64,000 nt of DNA from Pseudarcicella hirudinis (GCF_900115665.1 NZ_FOXH01000001.1:553777-617776), one strand, 5' to 3'; counted from the first letter of the stretch, positions 17,333 to 25,399 are shown. A program made the numbers and translations. The notes: a model not told the origin generated them from the sequence alone.

Positions 17333-17665
17333 ATGGATAATAAACCTGAAAAAATAAGTTTCTCAAAAAATTGGAACCACAAGCTTGATTGTGAATATTT
17401 TACTACATTCAGACTTTTCAACCCGGAAAAATATTTTGAAGGGCGATCGGTTGAAATACATGAAAACGGTGTTTTAAAGAAAACAGCAGTTATTCAGTCA
17501 GTTAGGGTATTGTACCTCAGCCAAATTAACGGCTGGATGACTGCGATAGACGCAGGATGTGGTGTAGAGTACTTCGAAAAGATTATTAAAACAATGTATA
17601 AAAACAAAGTTTCAGATTTCACTACTCAAAAGTTTCATTTTCTTTTACTTAGAACTTTACAATAA
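17333..17665 (+). CDS. Hypothetical 110-aa protein
   Basis: Twelve bases after the previous stop. The sequence is alpha/beta with a KYFEGRSVEIHENGVLKKTA stretch like a small beta-barrel (nucleotide- or DNA-binding) fold. No family recognised. Confidence 0.5.
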   Translation: MDNKPEKISFSKNWNHKLDCEYFTTFRLFNPEKYFEGRSVEIHENGVLKKTAVIQSVRVLYLSQINGWMTAIDAGCGVEYFEKIIKTMYKNKVSDFTTQKFHFLLLRTLQ

Positions 17666-17695
17666 GGATAATTTCAACTTTAAACTACAATAGAA

Positions 17696-18022
17696 ATGGC
17701 ATTAAGTTTTAAAACGGTAGAACAGGCTTATGAGATATTCGGTCTCATTAAAAAAGAGTTCCTGCCTGATTTGAATATACCATCATGGCCCTCTGATATG
17801 GGTGAATGGGGTACTAAAAGGCAGACATATCCTCCGGTGTTAGAGGTACTTGGTTGGGGAAAAAAGCAAGATGATGGGTGGGAAAGTATTTGTTTTTTCA
17901 TCCAAAATCCGTCAAAAGAGTTGATTGATGGATTTGAAAAGCTTAATACAATAAAGGGAAATACGCATATCTGTAAACCTTATGATCTAAATGATAGGCT
18001 ATTTTGCATTGGTTGGTTTTAG
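17696..18022 (+). CDS. Hypothetical 108-aa protein
   Basis: A small acidic/aromatic protein, 30 bp after the previous gene. No recognised domain. A candidate promoter for the next unit follows it. Confidence 0.5.
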   Translation: MALSFKTVEQAYEIFGLIKKEFLPDLNIPSWPSDMGEWGTKRQTYPPVLEVLGWGKKQDDGWESICFFIQNPSKELIDGFEKLNTIKGNTHICKPYDLNDRLFCIGWF

Positions 18023-18042
18023 GTCCTATAGGAATTTATTCG

Positions 18043-18075
18043 ATTCGAATTTTGTATGTTTTTTTTGTATTTTTG
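18043..18075 (+). promoter_or_regulatory. Candidate Bacteroidota promoter
   Basis: TATTTTTG at 18068-18075 fits TAnnTTTG. TTCG at 18043-18046, 21 bp upstream, is a one-mismatch -33 box. It lies 22 bp before the ATG at 18098. Confidence 0.4.
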
Positions 18076-18097
18076 AGTACTGAACTTATTATATGCT

Positions 18098-18496
18098 ATG
18101 AATTTTAAAGCCAAAAATACGACTGTTTTGACTGCTGAGGGTAAAGCTGAGTTGTTTTTTCAAACGGTAAATTGCGATCACCTGCTAGAAAACTACCGAA
18201 CAGATGTAAATAAGATAGGTAAAGAAAGGGTACATGATGTTAAATTTTCAGATATATCTCAACTTTTGTCTGGCAATGTCTGTTTTAGTGAAGTACCGAA
18301 ATCGAAAAACAAATTTCAAGCAATTTCGTTTTACCGGGGAAAATATTACGTAACTTTTTATTACCTTGACAAGAGAAAAGATTGTGAAACTTTATTTGCA
18401 GTAATAATCAGCTGCTACATAAGCCATGAAAGCCATATCATTAAAAAATACGACACCTATAAAAAGGAAGTCGAGCAACAATACGGAAAAAAATAA
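18098..18496 (+). CDS. Hypothetical 132-aa protein
   Basis: A basic, beta-rich protein (FYRGKYYVTFYYLDKRKD) with a lysine-rich C-terminus. It is the first gene of a short unit ended by a strong terminator at 18596. Function unknown. Confidence 0.5.
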   Translation: MNFKAKNTTVLTAEGKAELFFQTVNCDHLLENYRTDVNKIGKERVHDVKFSDISQLLSGNVCFSEVPKSKNKFQAISFYRGKYYVTFYYLDKRKDCETLFAVIISCYISHESHIIKKYDTYKKEVEQQYGKK

Positions 18497-18590
18497 GAAA
18501 TCTCCAACTTACATGATATTTGATGGTAAAATGTATAAGGAAGACGATAGCGGGAAAATGAAGCCATTCATTCCAAAACGCACGAAATAA
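18426..18590 (+). CDS. Small basic protein overlapping the previous gene
   Basis: A 54-aa ORF from ATG 18426 in a different frame, overlapping the previous gene by 71 bp and ending 5 bp before the terminator. It is very rich in Lys, Ser, Thr and Asn and ends KMKPFIPKRTK. An inner ATG at 18513 would give 25 aa. Either form could be translated; evidence is position only. Confidence 0.35.
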   Translation: MKAISLKNTTPIKRKSSNNTEKNKKSPTYMIFDGKMYKEDDSGKMKPFIPKRTK

Positions 18591-18595
18591 TATTT

Positions 18596-18627
18596 AGCCC
18601 TCATTCCAAGAATGAGGGCTTTTTTTA
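18596..18627 (+). terminator. Strong terminator
   Basis: A perfect 11-bp stem AGCCCTCATTC / GAATGAGGGCT with loop CAA, followed by seven T. The opposite-strand HTH gene ends inside it, so it may serve both directions. Confidence 0.85.
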
Positions 18628-18852
18628 TGATAATGATACTGCAGTAATCTTCACTCCCGCCAGTCTGGCCAGCTTTGGAGATTCTCCGAGAAATCTCATT
18701 ATTAATAATGCTTCCTGTGGGTAGATGGTTGCCCTGTAGTTTAGGACTTTTGGAAGGTACTCTGAAAGTCCGCTTTTTTCTGCATGACTTTTAAGAGTTG
18801 ATACTTTTATCTGGTAGCAATCTGCTACTTGGGTGAGAGAAAATCCGATCAT
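18625..18852 (-). CDS. Small DNA-binding protein (MerR/HTH-like)
   Basis: A 75-aa leftward protein. FSLTQVADCYQIKVSTLKSH is a helix-turn-helix of the type found at the N-terminus of MerR-like or excisionase-like proteins. It is the only leftward gene between the repressor and the prophage. It may be an excisionase or a secondary regulator facing the structural operon. GTGAAC is repeated 11 bp apart (18859, 18870) just upstream of its start and could be its operator. Confidence 0.55.
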   Translation of the reverse strand: MIGFSLTQVADCYQIKVSTLKSHAEKSGLSEYLPKVLNYRATIYPQEALLIMRFLGESPKLARLAGVKITAVSLS

Positions 18853-19033
18853 GTTGCCGTGAACTTACTGTGAACCTCCCGGAAACTGTCAAGCTATTGC
18901 GAACGGAAGTCCGATTCTTTAGCTTTGTTTCACGAAAAAGAGGGTGATATCGGTAGTACAAAGGTCGAATGTTGATGCTAAGATACACCCTTATTCTCAT
19001 TTTGTCAATAGTCACGAAATCCAACGAAATCCG

Positions 19034-19924
19034 ATGAAAAAGAGCAGAAACAACGGAATCCACGCTACAACCTCACCAAAGGTTAGCCAGAAACTTCTTG
19101 AAAGAATTAACAAGGAGGCTGAGGAGTATGAAGACGGAAAAGCCGGGGTAATTCGGGAAGCCTTAACAGAGTATTTTTTTCCCAATCCAGTCGAGATTTC
19201 CATTCCAGGGCCGGAAATCATCGAAGAAAGAACTTACACAATACAGGGGCTTGTAGGCTTAGACGTTGCTCACGCTTTAAATAGTTTTTCCCATCAAAAT
19301 AATGTGGGAATTGAGGTGGTTTCCGGCAGCATCCTGACGGATTTCGTTAATCAGCGTTGGAAATATAAACAAAATGCTGAGGAACGTATTGACATAGTTG
19401 TTTTACCGACTGATTTAGCAGAAATCCGTAGATTGTTCGAGTCTGAGCAGGATTCTGTTGCTTATGAAGATTTCCTAACAGATGTTCTCAGGGCAGGGAT
19501 TTTAGCAAAGAAATCCGAGAAAAACACTGGATTTCGCATTGATGGACTCAGTCAAGAAACGCCGGACAATTCAATTAAAATCTCCTTCGATGAAATTAAT
19601 GATGAAGAGGTGCGGAAATCGTTGCAGGAATCCGGTTTTAATGAAGATCGGTATATGACTATCAAAAAGGAAAGCGAGACCCGTGATAAGTTTTCAAGAT
19701 TGCTGGATGAAAAAGTTGAGGAATTAAACAGAAAAGTACGGGCATCTGAAGCTAAGATTCTTCAGTCTGAGGCTTATATTGAGAGTTTCGAGAAATTCAG
19801 GTTAGCAACTTTAGCTGTCATTAAAAGTTATGCTGAATACTCTTCTTCCTCAATATTTTCAAAACTGAAACGCTTTACTGAGCAGGAAATCGTTTCTAAA
19901 TATTTTGATCAGAAGTTTTTGTAA
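19034..19924 (+). CDS. Ribbon-helix-helix protein with coiled-coil tail
   Basis: A 296-aa protein from ATG 19034. Its first 45 residues form a CopG/MetJ-type ribbon-helix-helix (VSQKLLERINKEAEEYEDG then KAGVIREALTEYFF). The middle is alpha/beta, and the C-terminus (about 220-265) is a coiled coil (RLLDEKVEELNRKVRASEAK). An upstream in-frame ATG at 18944 is less likely because its 30 residues precede the RHH start without family character. It opens the operon that includes the ATPase and virion candidates. It could be a regulator or a DNA-condensing or packaging-associated protein. Confidence 0.55.
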   Translation: MKKSRNNGIHATTSPKVSQKLLERINKEAEEYEDGKAGVIREALTEYFFPNPVEISIPGPEIIEERTYTIQGLVGLDVAHALNSFSHQNNVGIEVVSGSILTDFVNQRWKYKQNAEERIDIVVLPTDLAEIRRLFESEQDSVAYEDFLTDVLRAGILAKKSEKNTGFRIDGLSQETPDNSIKISFDEINDEEVRKSLQESGFNEDRYMTIKKESETRDKFSRLLDEKVEELNRKVRASEAKILQSEAYIESFEKFRLATLAVIKSYAEYSSSSIFSKLKRFTEQEIVSKYFDQKFL

Positions 19925-19936
19925 AATTATGAACGA

Positions 19937-20347
19937 ATGAAGGTACTTGCACTTGTGGAAATAGATCCATTGACTGGAATAATCGTTGAAAAGTTGCCTC
20001 ATAAAATTTACTCTGAAAATTGTTCGGTTGAACGGGCTGACTCTTTCTTCATACAAAGTATTGCATTAAAGAAAGCAAAATCGAATTTGACGGAAATCGA
20101 ACGAAATCAGCAAATTCGTTTAACAGCAAATTTCGAAGAAATCGTTAAAATGGGCTTCATACATCACTCGGAATTTGAAAAAGTTATTGAAAAGAAGCTG
20201 ATCGAAATACAGAACCGTATCACACTTAGGTTTTATTACGATTTCTGGATTAAAAAGCCGATTTCAAAGATGCGGTGGAGAATTACTGCAAAAGTGGGCC
20301 CGTCTTTGGTAAAATTCTTAATAAGGTTAAAAAATGGGAAACATTGA
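19937..20347 (+). CDS. Hypothetical basic protein
   Basis: A 136-aa protein, helical in the middle, with a strongly basic C-terminus (WIKKPISKMRWRITAKVG). It overlaps the next gene by 14 bp. No family recognised. A DNA- or membrane-contacting virion protein is possible. Confidence 0.45.
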   Translation: MKVLALVEIDPLTGIIVEKLPHKIYSENCSVERADSFFIQSIALKKAKSNLTEIERNQQIRLTANFEEIVKMGFIHHSEFEKVIEKKLIEIQNRITLRFYYDFWIKKPISKMRWRITAKVGPSLVKFLIRLKNGKH

Positions 20348-20975
20348 TTTTTTAAGTGATTTCGAAAATGCAGGTAATGATGATTCCTATGGATTATTCA
20401 GTACTGAAGTATCTCAGCCAGCTGAGGAACTATTACCGCACAGGGGTACACCATATCTTGAAAAATCGGGCGATTTCTTGGGAGGATTGTTCAAGACGGT
20501 AAATAAGCCGGAATCAGAATATGAGCCAAAATATTCGAGCGAAGACCTCGAAATTCGTGCTGAATTGATGGTTGATTTGCTAATGACGAAGTTTAATCTG
20601 TTTATCGGATTGGCTAAAGGCGGAGTTTCGGAACTCGTAGTAAGCGATCAGGATTTGGAAATCTTACGAAATCACCAATTGAATGGATTTCCAGAAAGTG
20701 CAGAAACAGCGGAAATCCGGGAAAGAATTGCTGTTAAGGAAAAGTTGGAGCAAACTCCCCCGTCTGATATGAAGCTAAAGCGGGAAATCTTGAAAAAAGC
20801 CGTAAAACTGGATTTGGAACGAAAAATGAAAGCGGGAAAACTTGAGGAATTGTCAATTGAAAAAATGATACTAATGATGGTTTCCTCTGAGTTCTCTGTT
20901 TTGGTAGGGAAAAATTACGGGGTATTCAGCTCAATCGGAAAAAATCTCATAAAGAAAGCAAAAGGGTTTTTGTAA
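20334..20975 (+). CDS. Hypothetical protein upstream of the ATPase
   Basis: A 213-aa protein with an acidic, probably unstructured N-terminus (1-80) and a helical C-terminal part ending in the amphipathic basic tail SIGKNLIKKAKGFL. It is encoded one base before the ATPase gene, so the two likely function together, for example as a virion or packaging component. No family recognised. Confidence 0.45.
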   Translation: MGNIDFLSDFENAGNDDSYGLFSTEVSQPAEELLPHRGTPYLEKSGDFLGGLFKTVNKPESEYEPKYSSEDLEIRAELMVDLLMTKFNLFIGLAKGGVSELVVSDQDLEILRNHQLNGFPESAETAEIRERIAVKEKLEQTPPSDMKLKREILKKAVKLDLERKMKAGKLEELSIEKMILMMVSSEFSVLVGKNYGVFSSIGKNLIKKAKGFL

Positions 20976-20976
20976 T

Positions 20977-21657
20977 ATGGACGGAAGAGGTAACGTGTGG
21001 TATCTGTGCGGTAAGCGGGGAACAGGGAAATCGTTTGAGGCTCTGGAAATCGCTGCGTTTTTCAGGGAACGTAGAGAATCGCCTAAAAGAACGATTATCC
21101 TGGATCACACCCAAAACGATGATACTTACGGAGGAATTGATGTAATTCAGATTGATGATCTCAGGTATTTGCTGCCTGGGAGAGCATGCGTAAGAGTACA
21201 AACCCAAGACTGGTCCCGTTTCTTGGATTTCGCATTCAAAATTAAGAATGCTTCAATCGTGATCGATGATGCTACGGGATTATGGAGGGGTAATGTTCCG
21301 GATAAACTTATTTCGTTCGTTGGACTTGCAAAAAATCACAGATTAGAGTTAATCATGCAGTTTCACACTATTGCGGATACTGCACCATCGATCTTAAAGA
21401 GTTGCAATATGTTGGTTATAAAACAAACTAACGACTCGTTTCCAATCAAAAAAAGCGCACCCAATTCGCGCTTAATAGAACGAATGATATTGGATTGTGG
21501 GGATGAAAATTCGAAATATGATCCTAATCGGAAATGGGCTACAAGGTTGGTGGACATAAATGAAGAGATGGTTTATGTTAAAAATCCGACAGTGTCAAAT
21601 TTTGCTGAGTCTTATAAACAAAGGAGAGAGATTTCCGAAATCATAAAAACACTATGA
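20977..21657 (+). CDS. Packaging-type P-loop ATPase (Zot/FtsK-HerA-like)
   Basis: A 226-aa protein. Walker A is CGKRGTGKSFEAL (GKRGTGKS at 12-19), Walker B is ASIVIDDAT (92-100), and a sensor-like strand follows in LIMQFHTIADTAP. The size and order match Zot-type and A32-like ATPases, which drive assembly in filamentous phages or DNA packaging in internal-membrane icosahedral phages. There is no membrane segment at the C-terminus, whereas filamentous-phage Zot usually has one, which favours a soluble packaging motor. The next gene encodes a small membrane protein and overlaps it by ATGA. Confidence 0.75.
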   Translation: MDGRGNVWYLCGKRGTGKSFEALEIAAFFRERRESPKRTIILDHTQNDDTYGGIDVIQIDDLRYLLPGRACVRVQTQDWSRFLDFAFKIKNASIVIDDATGLWRGNVPDKLISFVGLAKNHRLELIMQFHTIADTAPSILKSCNMLVIKQTNDSFPIKKSAPNSRLIERMILDCGDENSKYDPNRKWATRLVDINEEMVYVKNPTVSNFAESYKQRREISEIIKTL

Positions 21658-21908
21658 AAGGTAAATTCAACTGGTGGAATCTCGTACAGTTTTTCGGGGT
21701 TTTAATCGCATTTAATGTCATTATCCGGATTTTATTCGGAATCTTAAACAATTTCAGAAAGCCTAGGCCACAACTGGAAATTAAACCAGATATTCAGCCT
21801 TCTGTTGAAGAAGAACGAAAAAGGATTTCCTTAACCTCAGAAGAATTGGACGAAATTGTCAAAAAAAGAGCCAATTCAATCATACAGGAATTGCCACTGG
21901 AAAGCTAA
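21654..21908 (+). CDS. Small single-pass membrane protein
   Basis: An 84-aa protein with one hydrophobic helix (about 8-30: LVQFFGVLIAFNVIIRILFG) followed by a charged tail (VEEERKRISLTSEELDEIVK). It is ATGA-coupled to the ATPase gene and may anchor it at the membrane or be a virion membrane protein. Confidence 0.5.
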   Translation: MKGKFNWWNLVQFFGVLIAFNVIIRILFGILNNFRKPRPQLEIKPDIQPSVEEERKRISLTSEELDEIVKKRANSIIQELPLES

Positions 21909-21945
21909 AAAATTTGTTTAAGCTGCAATTATAAATTTCTATATC

Positions 21946-22182
21946 ATGCCGAATCCGAAGATACGCCCAAAAATGACTCTTAGCGAAATCGCTATCGAGT
22001 TTGGGTTTACTACAAGAAACGGACCCCATGAAAGAGCGGATTTGAATTATCTGCTCTTTTCCCTTCAACCATACCGAAAGACCCTTATTACCAGATTTAA
22101 AACAGATGTTTGGGCATGGGGAAAACGGAAACCTCTCCCCTATACTGTTATTTGCTTCATTTTCAGCAAGTTTCAATCATAG
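21946..22182 (+). CDS. Hypothetical 78-aa protein with HTH-like start
   Basis: MTLSEIAIEFGFTTRNGPHE looks like a helix-turn-helix; the rest is basic and aromatic. It is followed by the direct-repeat spacer. Function unknown. Confidence 0.4.
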   Translation: MPNPKIRPKMTLSEIAIEFGFTTRNGPHERADLNYLLFSLQPYRKTLITRFKTDVWAWGKRKPLPYTVICFIFSKFQS

Positions 22183-22224
22183 TTTGTGCGTCACTCGTGC
22201 ATTACTCGTGCATACTTCGTGCGT
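22183..22224. repeat. Tandem CTCGTGCAT-type repeat
   Basis: Three head-to-tail units, ACTCGTGCAT (22193), ACTCGTGCAT (22204) and ACTTCGTGCGT (22214), plus a weaker TTTGTGCGTC just before. They lie in the 146-bp spacer before the candidate capsid genes. They could be binding sites for an element protein, an origin or a packaging signal. Confidence 0.5.
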
Positions 22225-22328
22225 TTTACAGCCGCTTTAAGCCCGATTTAGAGCCAGATGATTTTTTATGTGCTTTATCATTGTGTCATAATTAAGCAGA
22301 AAAGCTTTTTTCACAAAATAGAAAAATT

Positions 22329-22862
22329 ATGTCACAGCATTTAAAATTAATTCTTTCCAATGCTACTGAGTCTTGTGTAGCTGTGTTGTTCCCAGGCGTA
22401 GCAAAAGACATTAACGGGCCGGGTAATTACATGTCAGATTCTGCATTCAAAGCGCATCCGGGGAATTTAGAGCTGACGGCAAAGGCCTTCTCTGGTAAGC
22501 AACAAATCAAAATTGATGATCTAATTACTTACTTGAATCAAGTTGGAAACTTCAATATTGAAAACATCTTAGTATTGGCAAACAACGGTGAAAATCAAAA
22601 TCCTGTTGAAAGATTCGCTTTGACAGAGTTTAATCCTTTCAGCGATCCAGCTGAGGTTGAAATTGAGTTTGATTTGAAAACTGGTAAAACAGCTGAGGGT
22701 CGTTACTTTGACATGTATCAATTGAGAAATCCAATCGTTCTCAGTCCGCTTACAGTTTTGGCCGTGTGTCTGAAGGGAAGTAGCTCTGATATTGAAATTA
22801 TTTTCAATTATGGTGGTCAGGGTGATTTAGGGATTCCTGAGCAGGAAACACGCATTTTGTAG
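22329..22862 (+). CDS. Candidate virion protein 1 (possible capsid)
   Basis: A 177-aa protein predicted almost entirely beta by inspection. Strands such as AEVEIEFDLKTG, RNPIVLSPLTVLAVCLKG and SDIEIIFNYGGQG alternate with polar loops, and there is no signal peptide or membrane helix. It is the first gene after a spacer with tandem repeats and is followed by another soluble protein of similar size. Small single jelly-roll capsid proteins are of this length, but I see no diagnostic motif. Capsid assignment is an inference from size, composition and position after the ATPase. Confidence 0.4.
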   Translation: MSQHLKLILSNATESCVAVLFPGVAKDINGPGNYMSDSAFKAHPGNLELTAKAFSGKQQIKIDDLITYLNQVGNFNIENILVLANNGENQNPVERFALTEFNPFSDPAEVEIEFDLKTGKTAEGRYFDMYQLRNPIVLSPLTVLAVCLKGSSSDIEIIFNYGGQGDLGIPEQETRIL

Positions 22863-22897
22863 TAAGTATTAGAATTTACGCTTAAGCATATATAAGC

Positions 22898-23389
22898 ATG
22901 AGATTTTCAAGACAATATCAGCAACGTGAAGTTGTGTTGGCATACAATGCCGGGGTGAATGTTGGTGTTAAGCCTGCAATCGTATATTATAAAGGGTTGT
23001 ACTTCATTGCCCTGTTTGATCCGGATGGAACACATGTTACTATTCTGGGAAAAGAAGGTGTTGTTTCGCGACTTGCCGGAACACCCCAAAAGTTGAATTT
23101 TATCAATTCTTTTGTTCAAAACGATGTGGACCAGTTGGCATTGGAAGCTACTGTTACCGGTATTCTAGGGGCGGGCATTGTAAATACAAGTGTTTTAATA
23201 TCGACTCTGACTGGGTTGCCACTTTCAACTGATGGCTACATTGAGCCTGTAACAACGGTTGATTTTGAAGTTGACTCAGAAAAACAAGCGTTAGTACTTC
23301 AACTTGGAATTTATCAGTCAATTGTACAGGAAGCCGGATTAGGCGCAAAGGTTAAAGAAAAGCTTAACCGGATCATTGCCGCTTTATAG
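22898..23389 (+). CDS. Candidate virion protein 2
   Basis: A 163-aa protein with a beta-rich N-terminal two thirds (VKPAIVYYKGLYFIALFDPD; HVTILGKEGVVSRLAG), hydrophobic segments too short for clear membrane helices, and a helical C-terminus (LGAKVKEKLNRIIAAL). The 35-bp gap to the previous gene suggests a pair. Together they could be two capsid or spike subunits. No family recognised. Confidence 0.4.
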   Translation: MRFSRQYQQREVVLAYNAGVNVGVKPAIVYYKGLYFIALFDPDGTHVTILGKEGVVSRLAGTPQKLNFINSFVQNDVDQLALEATVTGILGAGIVNTSVLISTLTGLPLSTDGYIEPVTTVDFEVDSEKQALVLQLGIYQSIVQEAGLGAKVKEKLNRIIAAL

Positions 23390-23449
23390 CGATCGATTAA
23401 AAATAAAAAAGTAGGGAAACCTCTCAAAATACTCTAAACTGTAATTAGA

Positions 23450-23989
23450 ATGGCAACTAAAATTATCAATCTGGCTCCGAAAGGTGCTATCACAAACGGG
23501 CAATCAATCGGGAGTATTGATTATACAGTTACTGACGTTTCAATCTGGGATTTTAAGCTCGCAACTGTAGGGTCGCGGATCGTACTGTTTGGCAAACACT
23601 CATCACAGACGAGTTATACCCCATTCTCTAAGGAGACATTGGCCAATATCGCAGAAAGCGATCGTGGTGTGCTAAATGCTGTTCTTGTTAAATACGCTTT
23701 AGGTATGGCTGAATCTACAGGAATGAGCATGCCTTCGATTGACACAACTAAGCAAATTGGTGTGTACACCGATGGTTTGGGTCATTTCGCTGAAACGCCA
23801 TATACTGACGCTTCAAACACGGACACAATTAAAACTATCCTGCAAACAGTTGCAGATGGTACTTCCACTACTACTGGAACAGGAGCAGTGACCCAGGCAA
23901 AAAAATGGTATCAAAAGCCTATCACATGGGTTCTAGGTGCAGTTGGTGCGGTGGTCGCATATGTACTTGTGAAAAAGTTCTGGAAATAG
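23450..23989 (+). CDS. Virion-type protein with C-terminal membrane anchor
   Basis: A 179-aa protein. The N-terminal 150 residues are soluble and Thr/Ser-rich. One hydrophobic helix near the end (about 155-174: ITWVLGAVGAVVAYVLV) is followed by KKFWK. This tail-anchor layout, with a few terminal lysines, recurs in the next two genes and fits proteins of a virus inner membrane. A terminator follows. Confidence 0.5.
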   Translation: MATKIINLAPKGAITNGQSIGSIDYTVTDVSIWDFKLATVGSRIVLFGKHSSQTSYTPFSKETLANIAESDRGVLNAVLVKYALGMAESTGMSMPSIDTTKQIGVYTDGLGHFAETPYTDASNTDTIKTILQTVADGTSTTTGTGAVTQAKKWYQKPITWVLGAVGAVVAYVLVKKFWK

Positions 23990-24015
23990 CATATGTTTTA
24001 CCTCTAAATAGACAG

Positions 24016-24050
24016 GAGCCTGCTTACTCAGTGTAGGCAGGCTCTTTTTC
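24016..24050 (+). terminator. Terminator between membrane-protein genes
   Basis: The stem GAGCCTGC / GCAGGCTC (24016-24023, 24037-24044) is followed by TTTTTC. It lies eight bases before the next ATG, so it may lower rather than block downstream expression. Confidence 0.7.
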
Positions 24051-24057
24051 TTAAGTC

Positions 24058-24744
24058 ATGATAACTATTGAAGCTGCAAATAAAAATCCACTGGTGGTCG
24101 CAAGTTCAAACCTGACAGTTTGGGGAGAATATGTAAAAGACATAAATATCGCCAGATTGTCAAAAAGCTTGACAACAATTAAGACAGGTGGAAAGGTCGG
24201 TGTAATTGTAGCTACATACTATAGCGGAGATGGTAAACATTTTGCAAAAGTACAGTTAGTCAATCCTGTTTCGAAATTACTTACAAAATACACTCATGGA
24301 TATGTTTATCTGGCTGACGTAAATTTATTTGGTACTGCAGTATCCACTCCTGCTACTGGAAAAACTTATTGGTGTACTGGAAGCAAAGTAAATATTCGGA
24401 AGGGTTCTTCTGTAGCTTCAGCTGTTCTGGCAAAGTTAGATAAGGGTGATGTTATTGGAACTTCAGATGGTATTCTTTATGGACAGTTCTTAAAGTTCAA
24501 CCTTGCTTTGGGCGGTGTAGGATATGTTTCAAACCAATATTGCACACTCAAATCGCCTGAGCTTCCCGTAGTAACTCAGCCATTAACCGTCAAGGATTCG
24601 ACATCAGGGAAAGAAACAACTGTTCAGATTCCGGTTGTTCAGCCCATAGAGGGATCAATAGACTGGTTGAGACTCGGAGTTAGTATTGTTGCGAGCTTTA
24701 TCGGTGGAATTATTCTAAGAAAAATCTTTAAAAAGAAAGCATGA
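24058..24744 (+). CDS. SH3-like domain protein with C-terminal membrane anchor
   Basis: A 228-aa protein. Residues about 100-170 resemble a bacterial SH3 domain (CTGSKVNIRKGSSVASAVLA, GDVIGTSDGILYGQFLKFNL, GYVSNQYC), a fold that often binds peptidoglycan. The C-terminus has one membrane helix (LRLGVSIVASFIGGIILRKI) and ends FKKKA. It could be a virion membrane protein that contacts the cell wall. Its stop overlaps the start of the gene that the prophage has split. Confidence 0.55.
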   Translation: MITIEAANKNPLVVASSNLTVWGEYVKDINIARLSKSLTTIKTGGKVGVIVATYYSGDGKHFAKVQLVNPVSKLLTKYTHGYVYLADVNLFGTAVSTPATGKTYWCTGSKVNIRKGSSVASAVLAKLDKGDVIGTSDGILYGQFLKFNLALGGVGYVSNQYCTLKSPELPVVTQPLTVKDSTSGKETTVQIPVVQPIEGSIDWLRLGVSIVASFIGGIILRKIFKKKA

Positions 24745-24807
24745 AAGTTCTAAGTACCATATGGGGCGTAATGATGAAAATATTTTCATCTAAAATATTC
24801 TGGTATG
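24741..24807 (+). pseudogene. 5' fragment of the gene split by the Mu-like prophage
   Basis: ATG 24741 overlaps the preceding stop (ATGA). The 22 host codons give MKVLSTIWGVMMKIFSSKIF then WY, after which the prophage begins. Joining 24741-24807 to 61722-62137 gives 483 bases, exactly 161 codons, with FWY leading into AAAAITGYLLLKKY, a continuous membrane helix. This is the strongest evidence for the insertion point. Confidence 0.8.
24804..24807. repeat. Left copy of target duplication TATG
   Basis: TATG directly precedes the left inverted repeat and is found again directly after the right one (61718-61721). Mu duplicates 5 bp; here only four bases match (the fifth differs on either side). 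Confidence 0.65.
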
Positions 24808-24835
24808 ATTAAATTACAATTCGAGATATTAAAAT
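24808..24835 (+). repeat. Left terminal inverted repeat of Mu-like prophage
   Basis: 28 bp starting ATTAAATTAC. Against the reverse complement of 61690-61717 it matches at ATTA, at AAT, and over the final 14 bases CGAGATATTAAAAT, with no gap. A second ATATTAAAAT copy at 24847-24856 may be an internal transposase site. Confidence 0.75.
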
Positions 24836-24860
24836 CTGTAATTCAATATATTAAAATTAC

Positions 24861-24892
24861 AAACGCTCAAAGATACATTTCTCCGAGCGTTT
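24861..24892. terminator. Hairpin near left prophage end
   Basis: Stem AAACGCTC / GAGCGTTT with a 16-base loop, followed by TAAATATGTTTTAAAG. Weak T-run; it may shield the prophage from host transcription or be a protein site. Confidence 0.35.
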
Positions 24893-25020
24893 TAAATATG
24901 TTTTAAAGCCTTTTTAAAAACAAAATGCCGTTTAGAATTGAGCTTTTATATAAGGCTAATTGAAGCTATTTTTGACAATATTAATCAAAGATAATTTGAT
25001 TAATGGTAGAAAAGTTGACG

Positions 25021-25056
25021 AAATCCTGCCTTGTTAGAGACAGGATTTTTTGTTTT
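25021..25056 (+). terminator. Rightward terminator inside left end
   Basis: Stem AAATCCTG / CAGGATTT (25021-25028, 25041-25048), then TTTTGTTTTG. It would stop rightward host transcription entering the prophage. A further inverted repeat AATTCCAT / ATGGAATT (25109-25139) lies just past the end of the leftward late operon. Confidence 0.6.
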
Positions 25057-25145
25057 GTATAGTTTTGATTTATCTTTACAATCATAATAGGTGTAGAACT
25101 TTATTATTAATTCCATTTAGCTTTTAGCTTTATGGAATTTTTGTT

Positions 25146-25397
25146 TCAAAACCAAATATTTTCTGGCGTTTCTGGGTCTGGGGCTATACTTAACGCAATA
25201 AGACTATCTGAAAGGTATATATCCTCATTTAATAGCCGAATATTAGCATGCCAACCCTCCGTTTGGCCTATCTCTCCAACGATATTAAGGCAATAATCAA
25301 GGGTGTAGCATATATATCCTTCATCGCCTATCATTCCGTTTTCTAATAGACAGTCGTCTAACTCCTGTCTATTTTGTGCCTTAATAAATATATCCAT
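25146..25397 (-). CDS. Small acidic protein at the end of the tail-fibre operon
   Basis: An 83-aa, acidic protein, last gene of the leftward late operon, two bases after the fibre gene. Position suggests a tail-fibre chaperone or a receptor-blocking protein, but I recognise no family. Confidence 0.5.
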   Translation of the reverse strand: MDIFIKAQNRQELDDCLLENGMIGDEGYICYTLDYCLNIVGEIGQTEGWHANIRLLNEDIYLSDSLIALSIAPDPETPENIWF

Positions 25398-25399
25398 TT

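Noticed and set aside
7565-24807. Integrative conjugative element
   Set aside because: No relaxase of MOB type, coupling protein or type IV secretion genes are seen. The ATPase is too small for a VirB4 or TraG protein.
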